Translations under genes and position numbers: made by a program
Part shown: piece after piece, positions 9,198 to 13,612 of the stretch
Layout: every line of letters begins with the position of its first letter
Position numbering within the stretch: position 1 is the first letter of the stretch
Notes under the pieces: model-generated
Told to the model about the DNA's origin: nothing
The model's database searches: none
The model's input: only the letters and a program-made list of their open reading frames with translations
NCBI GenBank assembly: GCA_900552475.1
Contig: USAC01000053.1
Span: 1-13,612 of the forward strand
Length of the DNA stretch: 13,612 nucleotides
Reading direction: 5' to 3'
Origin: an uncultured Eubacteriales bacterium
Lineage (GTDB): Bacteria > Bacillota > Clostridia > Oscillospirales > Oscillospiraceae

Positions 9198-10640
9198 TTA
9201 CAGAATGGATCCCGCGACCGCGCGCAGCACCGCGAGGATCCCGTTCGGGAACAGCCCGAGCAGCAGACACACCGCCGCCATCACCGCGAGCGGCAGCACC
9301 ATCGTGAGCGGCTCCGCCACGCGCGCCGCGCCGGGGAAGGCTCGCCCCGGGAAGAAGCTGCGCACGACGGGTGGGAAGAGATACCCCGCCGTCAGCAGCG
9401 CCGAAAACAGCAGCACGCCCGCGATCACAAACCCCAGCGCGCCGGGGACGTCCGCGAGCGCAGCGGAGATGAGATACCACTTGCTGAAAAAGCCGCCGAA
9501 GGGCGGGATACCGACGAGCGACAGCGACAGCAGCGTGAAGCACACCATCGTCGCGGGCAGCCGCCGCCCGAGACCGGGGAAGCCGTCGAGCGTCTCCGTC
9601 CCGGTCAGGAAGATGGCCGAGCCCGCGCAGAGAAAGACGCCGATCTTGGCCGCGGCGTGAAACAGCATCTGCAGCAGCGCGCCGAGCAGCCCCGCGGGCG
9701 TCATGAGCAGCACGCCGAGCAGCACATATGACAGCTGCGAGACGCTGGAGTAGGCCAGCCGCTTTTTGAGCACGTTTTCCGTCGTGCCCATGTACGAGCC
9801 GACGAACACCGTGATGAGCGCGAGGATGATTGCGCTCACCTGCACCCATGTGCCGCGCAGCGCGTCCGCGCCGATGACGAAATAGATCAGCCGCAGGATG
9901 CCGATCACGCCGATTTTTGTGATGATGCCCGAGAGCAGCGCGCTCGCCGGGGCGGGAGCCACCGGGTGCGCCGAGGGCAGCCAGTTATGCAGCGGGAAAA
10001 GACCCGCCTTGGCTCCCAGCCCGAGAATCACGCAGAACGAAGCCGTCAGCACCCGCCCGTCCGCGGGCGAGGTGAGCGAACCGCCCTGTACAAAGCGGAG
10101 CGGGACATAGGACGCGAGCACGACGATCCCGAACAGGGCGAGAAACGCGCCCGCGACGGAGTAGTAGAGATACTTCGACGCGCCGAGCACCGCCCGGTCG
10201 CTCTGCGCATGCAGCACGAGCGGGAACGACAGAAGTGTCGTCATCTCGAAGAAGAGATAGAGCGTGACGAAGTCGGCGGCGAGCGCCGTGCCGAGCACCA
10301 TCGTCTCCGTCAGGAAGAAAAAGACGTAAAACCGGGGCTGGCGCTCCTCGTGGGTCATGTAGCGCAGGGCGTAGACCATCGTGAGCAGCCAGCAGGCGGC
10401 GGTCAGCAGGCAGAAAAAGCCCGCGAGCCGGTCGAGCCGCAGCGAGAAGGTGAGCGCCTCGCTCATGTGCCAGACGGGCGAGACAAGCTCCGCGCCGCGG
10501 CAGACGGCGAGGAGCACCAGAAGAAGCTCCGCGCCCTGCACCGCGAGCAGCACGGCGCTGCGCGCCCGCCCGCCGTCCGGACGGAGGACGCAGCAGCAGA
10601 CGGCCAGCGCGACGGGCAGGAGAAGAATCAGATAGAGCAT
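9198..10640 (-). CDS. NuoL/NuoM/MnhD-type antiporter-like membrane subunit
   Basis: This is the second of four large antiporter-like subunits, 480 residues and almost wholly hydrophobic. Conserved points are Glu132 in YLFFEMTTLLSFPLV (TM5), Lys211 and His218 in GAKAGLFPLHNWLP (TM7), Lys242 in LLSGIITKIGVIG (TM8), Lys332 in FHAAAKIGVFLCAG and Lys387 in GIPPFGGFFSKWY (TM12). It should carry one proton or sodium channel in the membrane arm of the complex. It lies 19 bases after the previous gene, with AAAGGA 9 bases before the ATG, the only gap of any size within the visible operon. Resemblance to the following subunit (LRGTW at 261-265, KKRLAYSSVSQLSY, LMT) points to duplication. It could be called MnhD-, HyfB- or NuoM-like; sequence alone does not choose between them. 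Confidence 0.88.
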   Translation of the reverse strand: MLYLILLLPVALAVCCCVLRPDGGRARSAVLLAVQGAELLLVLLAVCRGAELVSPVWHMSEALTFSLRLDRLAGFFCLLTAACWLLTMVYALRYMTHEERQPRFYVFFFLTETMVLGTALAADFVTLYLFFEMTTLLSFPLVLHAQSDRAVLGASKYLYYSVAGAFLALFGIVVLASYVPLRFVQGGSLTSPADGRVLTASFCVILGLGAKAGLFPLHNWLPSAHPVAPAPASALLSGIITKIGVIGILRLIYFVIGADALRGTWVQVSAIILALITVFVGSYMGTTENVLKKRLAYSSVSQLSYVLLGVLLMTPAGLLGALLQMLFHAAAKIGVFLCAGSAIFLTGTETLDGFPGLGRRLPATMVCFTLLSLSLVGIPPFGGFFSKWYLISAALADVPGALGFVIAGVLLFSALLTAGYLFPPVVRSFFPGRAFPGAARVAEPLTMVLPLAVMAAVCLLLGLFPNGILAVLRAVAGSIL

Positions 10641-10659
10641 AGATGTCGTTCCTTTCCCG

Positions 10660-12162
10660 TTACTTGCAGAACAGCTCCATCCCCTGCTGCAGAAACTGCG
10701 TCAGGGCGGAGGGCTGCAGGCCGACCAGCAGGTTCAAAATAGCGAGCGCGGCGGGCGCGGCCGCGGCCTGCATCGAGAGCCGCCCCGCGCCGGCCCCGGC
10801 GGGGAGCCGCTCCTGCTGCTCCGGGAGCCACAGGAGAATCGCCGCATAGAGGAAGTAGAGAACGTTGAGCACCGTGCTCACGGCGAGCGCGAGCAGCACC
10901 ACCCACGTCCGCCAGCCCATGTGGAACGCCGCGAGCGCGAAGTACAGCTTCGGCACGAACCCGGCGAAGATGGGGATGCCCACCATCGACAGCGCCCCGA
11001 TCGTGAACAGCACGCCGGAGACCTCGTCGCGGTGGCCGGCACCGCGCATGTCGCGGATATCCTGCCGCCCGCCCGAGGCCGCGATCAGCCCCGCCGAGGA
11101 CAGGAAGAGCATGGGCTTTGTGAGCGCGTGGGCGAAGATCTGGAAGAACACCGCCAGCAGCGCCGCCTGCGTCCCGAGTCCGAGCCCCATGTAGATGTAC
11201 CCGATCTGCGCGGCGGAGGAGAAGGCGACCATTGTCGTCAGCCTCCGCGCGGCGATGGCGGAGACGGAGCCGGCGACCATGCCGCATACGCCGAGGATCA
11301 GGAGGATGTTCTGGATGCCCGAGGCCGCGAAGACCTCGATACCGACGGCCTGATAGATGATCTTGATGAGCAGGAAGATGTACCCCTTCGAGACGACGCC
11401 GGAGAGAATGCCGGAGGAGGCGGGCGTCGCCTGTCCGTAGGTGTCCGGCATCCAGAAGTGGAACGGAAACAGACCGGACTTGACGCCGAGCCCCACGGCC
11501 ATCAGCCCGATGGCGACGGTCATGCTGAAGCGGTACGTCCCCTCGAGCCAGAGTGCGCCGATGGCGGCGTGCAGGTTCGGAAAGAGCAGGTGGCCGGTGA
11601 TGGAGTAGGTGTAGATCACGCCGATGAGAAACAGACCCGAGCCGATGAGCGAGAAGATCATATACCGCACCGACGCGATGAGACAGCGCCCCCGGTCGCG
11701 CGCGCACAGCAGCGCGCAGGACGCGATGGTGCAGATCTCGATGAAAACATACCCGGTGAAGATGTCGTTCGTGTAGCACAGGGCGATGAGAGAGACGTGT
11801 GCGAGGTCGACCACGACCCAGTAGAGCGTGCGCCGCCGGGGCGCAACGTCGCGCAGGATGCGCGTGAAGCCGCCGACCACGCTGCACAGCATCACCGCCG
11901 CGAACAGCAGCGCCATCAGCGGTTCGAGCACGCCCGCGGTGATCTCGTTGCCCCACGGGGCGGGGTAGTGCCCCATCATATAGGCGTAGCTCGTGTGGTT
12001 TCGCGCGCAGTAGGCGAGCAGCGACGCCTGCATGATGACGCTCGCCGTCAGCAGGAAGACCGTCAGCTGGCGGGCGCGCTTTTCGCCCGCGGCGAAGGAG
12101 ATCACCGCGCACACCAGCGACAGGATGATCGAAAAGAAGGGGAAGTCCTGGACAAAGCTCAT
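10660..12162 (-). CDS. MnhD/MbhH-type antiporter-like membrane subunit
   Basis: This is the first of the four large antiporter-like subunits, 500 residues with about 14 helices. Glu142 lies in YVFIEICTIASCALL (TM5), Lys228 and His235 in GVKSGLFPFHFWMPD (TM7), Lys259 in SGVVSKGYIFL (TM8), Lys349 in HALTKPMLFLSSAG and Lys405 in GIPIFAGFVPKLY (TM12). The TM5-6 stretch, with RYMIFSLIGSGLFLIGVIYTY, is like the MbhH/MnhD subunits of Mbh and Mrp complexes and unlike the other three here, so this is probably the ancestral large subunit of the operon. The ATG at 12162 overlaps the stop of the MnhC-like gene as ATGA, with GGGGGAGG just upstream. In-frame codons further upstream lie inside that gene and were rejected as starts. 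A charged loop at about 363-380 and a Gly/Pro/Arg loop at about 447-465 face outside the membrane. Confidence 0.9.
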   Translation of the reverse strand: MSFVQDFPFFSIILSLVCAVISFAAGEKRARQLTVFLLTASVIMQASLLAYCARNHTSYAYMMGHYPAPWGNEITAGVLEPLMALLFAAVMLCSVVGGFTRILRDVAPRRRTLYWVVVDLAHVSLIALCYTNDIFTGYVFIEICTIASCALLCARDRGRCLIASVRYMIFSLIGSGLFLIGVIYTYSITGHLLFPNLHAAIGALWLEGTYRFSMTVAIGLMAVGLGVKSGLFPFHFWMPDTYGQATPASSGILSGVVSKGYIFLLIKIIYQAVGIEVFAASGIQNILLILGVCGMVAGSVSAIAARRLTTMVAFSSAAQIGYIYMGLGLGTQAALLAVFFQIFAHALTKPMLFLSSAGLIAASGGRQDIRDMRGAGHRDEVSGVLFTIGALSMVGIPIFAGFVPKLYFALAAFHMGWRTWVVLLALAVSTVLNVLYFLYAAILLWLPEQQERLPAGAGAGRLSMQAAAAPAALAILNLLVGLQPSALTQFLQQGMELFCK

Positions 12163-12563
12163 GCGTCCTCCCCCTTCCGCCGCAGATCCATCATCATATA
12201 GAGCTGGTCGATATTCAGCGTCCGGTACTTGCGGTAGATCCGCACCGTCAGCGCCAGCATCACCGCCGAGACGCTCACCGAGACGACGATGCCCGTGAGC
12301 ACAAGCCCGGCGGGGATGGGGTTGATGTAGCGGGCGGGATCGGTCACGCCGTCCGTGATGATGGGGACGGTGCGCCCGCTGATATACCCGCGCGAGGCGA
12401 GCAGAAGAAAGACGCCCGTATCCATGATGTCCAGCCCGATCACCTTTTTGATGAGGTTGCGCGCGAAGAGCAGCATGCAAAGGCCGATGGAAAACAGCGT
12501 CACAGCCGCCAGCTCCTCGTAGTTGGCGGTGAGGTTTCCCAACGCGGTCAACAGTTCGGACAT
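12159..12563 (-). CDS. mnhC: MnhC/MbhG (NuoK-like) small membrane subunit
   Basis: The product has 134 residues with three membrane helices, as in MnhC/MrpC, MbhG and NuoK. The family core LFARNLIKKVIGLDIMDTG is present, followed by FLLLASRGY and a periplasmic-type loop, then the third helix GLVLTGIVVSVSVSAVMLAL. NuoK-like subunits carry buried charged residues that link the ion path to neighbouring subunits; here the IMDTG position has Asp where many homologues have Glu. The start is ATG at 12563, one base after the upstream stop, with GAGGGGAG upstream. A longer frame to 12623 adds an N-terminus unlike the family that lies inside the previous gene. The C-terminal 30 residues are charged and cytosolic. 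The gene order MnhB-like, MnhC-like, MnhD-like is that of Mrp and Mbh operons. Confidence 0.9.
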   Translation of the reverse strand: MSELLTALGNLTANYEELAAVTLFSIGLCMLLFARNLIKKVIGLDIMDTGVFLLLASRGYISGRTVPIITDGVTDPARYINPIPAGLVLTGIVVSVSVSAVMLALTVRIYRKYRTLNIDQLYMMMDLRRKGEDA

Positions 12564-12564
12564 G

Positions 12565-13497
12565 TTACAGCTCCCCTCTTCTGAAATACATATAGAACGA
12601 ATACATCGTGCAGCAGACGACAAGCCCCACCGCCACGTTCAGCGGCAGGATTAGCCCCGCCGAGAAAATCCGCCCCGGCGTACCGGGGGAGATGACCGAG
12701 TGCAGGTGGTTGGCGCCGGTATAGAACGAATAGCTCTTGGCAAGGCAGTAAAACCCCAGCGAGCAGACGACGACCGTCCGGATCAGGCGCGGCGTCATGA
12801 GCTGCGAGGCGCGCTCGTCGCCCCAAACGAGGGCGTAGAGAATGAACGCCGCCGCGAGGATGGCCCCGCCGGAAAAGCCCCCGCCGGGGGAAAGGTGCCC
12901 GTTGAGCAGGACATACACCCCGAAAACGAGGATGACCGGGATCACAAAGGCCGCCATTTTGCGCACGATCGGGTCGCGGTCATAGCGGCAGCGGTCGGGC
13001 TGTACGCGGCGCAGGCGCGTCTTGTGTGCGGGCTGGTGCAGCAGGATTGTCACCGTACAGACGGCGGTGAAGAGAACGAAGCTCTCGCCGAGCGTATCGA
13101 ACGCGCGGTAGTCGAGGATCATGCCCGCCACGGTGTTTACCGCGCCCGTCTCCTCCGTGCCGCGCCCGACATAGCGCCCCGCGACGTCGTTGACGGTGGG
13201 GCTGTCCTCCGCGCCGAAGGGCGGCAGGTTCGCGACGGTCATCATCATCAGCCCCGCGAAAACGATGCACAGCGCGCCCGCAAGCAGGCGGTAGAGCTTC
13301 TGCGAGTGGATGATGCCGCGGCGCGCGGCCTCTTCGCTGCGCTGCGGGCGATAGCGCGCAGGCGGCTGCTCCTCGGGCGCGGGGGGCGTGCGCATCTGCT
13401 CGGTGAGATCCAGCTCACCGGCGAGCCAGAACCGCAGGTGGCGGCGGAATTCGCTCTGCAGCTCGTTGTTGGACTTAGTCTGTCGGTGCCGGATCAT
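12565..13497 (-). CDS. fused MbhE-MnhB membrane subunit
   Basis: The 310-residue product joins two subunits that are separate in archaeal Mbh. Residues about 68-155 are MbhE-like: a helix at 70-90, an extracytoplasmic loop with VNDVAGRYVGRGTEETGAVN, then DYRAFDTLGESFVLF leading into a second helix. Residues about 175-305 are MnhB/MbhF-like: four helices with the family signature GHLSPGGGFSGGAILA at 200-215. The first about 65 residues are hydrophilic and Pro/Arg/Glu-rich (APEEQPPARYRPQRSEEAARR), an unusual cytosolic extension with no recognised domain. The same MbhE region forms the C-terminal end of MrpA in Mrp antiporters. The ATG at 13497 lies 23 bases inside the end of the preceding gene, with AAAGGAGG in good position. 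It should sit at the junction between the antiporter modules and the rest of the complex. Confidence 0.88.
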   Translation of the reverse strand: MIRHRQTKSNNELQSEFRRHLRFWLAGELDLTEQMRTPPAPEEQPPARYRPQRSEEAARRGIIHSQKLYRLLAGALCIVFAGLMMMTVANLPPFGAEDSPTVNDVAGRYVGRGTEETGAVNTVAGMILDYRAFDTLGESFVLFTAVCTVTILLHQPAHKTRLRRVQPDRCRYDRDPIVRKMAAFVIPVILVFGVYVLLNGHLSPGGGFSGGAILAAAFILYALVWGDERASQLMTPRLIRTVVVCSLGFYCLAKSYSFYTGANHLHSVISPGTPGRIFSAGLILPLNVAVGLVVCCTMYSFYMYFRRGEL

Positions 13498-13612
13498 CGG
13501 GATCCTCCTTTCGCTGCTCGCCGGACTGTTCGGCGTCCTTGTCGATGAGGTTGATGCGCCGCAGCGTCAGGAAAAAGAGAATGCTCGTGATGCCCGCGCC
13601 GACGGCGGCCTC
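13475..13612 (-). CDS. C-terminal end of an MbhD-like (DUF4040) membrane subunit (partial)
   Basis: Only the last 45 residues are in the window; the frame is open at the right edge and ends with TAA at 13475-13477. It begins EAAVGAGITSILFFLTLRRI, which matches the end of MbhD/DUF4040 subunits and the corresponding C-terminal part of MrpA, where TEAAVG is a hallmark. A hydrophilic tail follows, rich in Asp, Glu and Pro. It overlaps the MbhE-MnhB gene by 23 bases, so the two are translationally linked. Its presence as a separate gene supports an Mbh-type rather than a classical Mrp layout and shows that the operon continues beyond the right edge. Confidence 0.8.
   Translation of the reverse strand, partial: EAAVGAGITSILFFLTLRRINLIDKDAEQSGEQRKEDPDDPAPTD

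Noticed and set aside
12163..12480. N-terminal extension of the first large antiporter subunit
   Set aside because: It lies inside the MnhC-like gene in another frame and gives a basic, non-membrane sequence; the ATGA start at 12162 has a good ribosome binding site.

Overview
The window comes from a GC-rich member of the Bacillota, most likely a Clostridia gut lineage of the Oscillospiraceae type. This is inferred from strong GGAGG-type ribosome binding sites, a textbook sigma-A promoter, a dnaG-rpoD pair with Clostridia-like proteins, and a membrane-bound-hydrogenase/Mrp-style antiporter operon. No rRNA, tRNA, CRISPR array or insertion sequence is visible.

Left part, plus strand. Bases 2-310 are the 3' end of a Ser/Gly/Tyr-rich, probably exported protein, closed by a strong Rho-independent terminator. 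A sigma-A promoter (TTGTAA-17-TATAAT) then drives asnS (asparaginyl-tRNA synthetase) from a leader too short for a T-box. After a spacer of about 180 bases with two hairpins come dnaG (primase, TTG start), rpoD (primary sigma factor, start overlapping the dnaG stop as ATGA) and a small cupin gene 13 bases further on. These three form an information-processing operon that ends in a 54-base near-perfect inverted repeat, which can terminate in both directions.

Middle, 5551-5750. This is a convergent intergenic region packed with nested inverted repeats. The last is an 18-bp hairpin that starts 3 bases after the stop of the minus-strand operon.

Right part, minus strand, 13612 down to 5751. Seven closely packed or overlapping genes, read right to left: the end of an MbhD-like (DUF4040) subunit, an MbhE-MnhB fusion, an MnhC/NuoK-like subunit, and four successive large antiporter-like subunits of the NuoL/NuoM/NuoN/MnhD superfamily. 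All four keep the lysines and glutamate expected of ion-pumping subunits. The operon continues beyond the right edge and ends at 5751 with no hydrogenase, ferredoxin or quinone-type catalytic subunit after it. The set looks like the ion-translocating half of an Mbh/Mrp-type complex. It has four large antiporter modules, whereas Mrp has two, archaeal Mbh one and complex I three. The middle two look like tandem duplicates and the last has a long basic C-terminal extension. Whether it partners with a redox module upstream or is a stand-alone Na+/H+ antiporter cannot be decided here. This operon is the most interesting part of the window.
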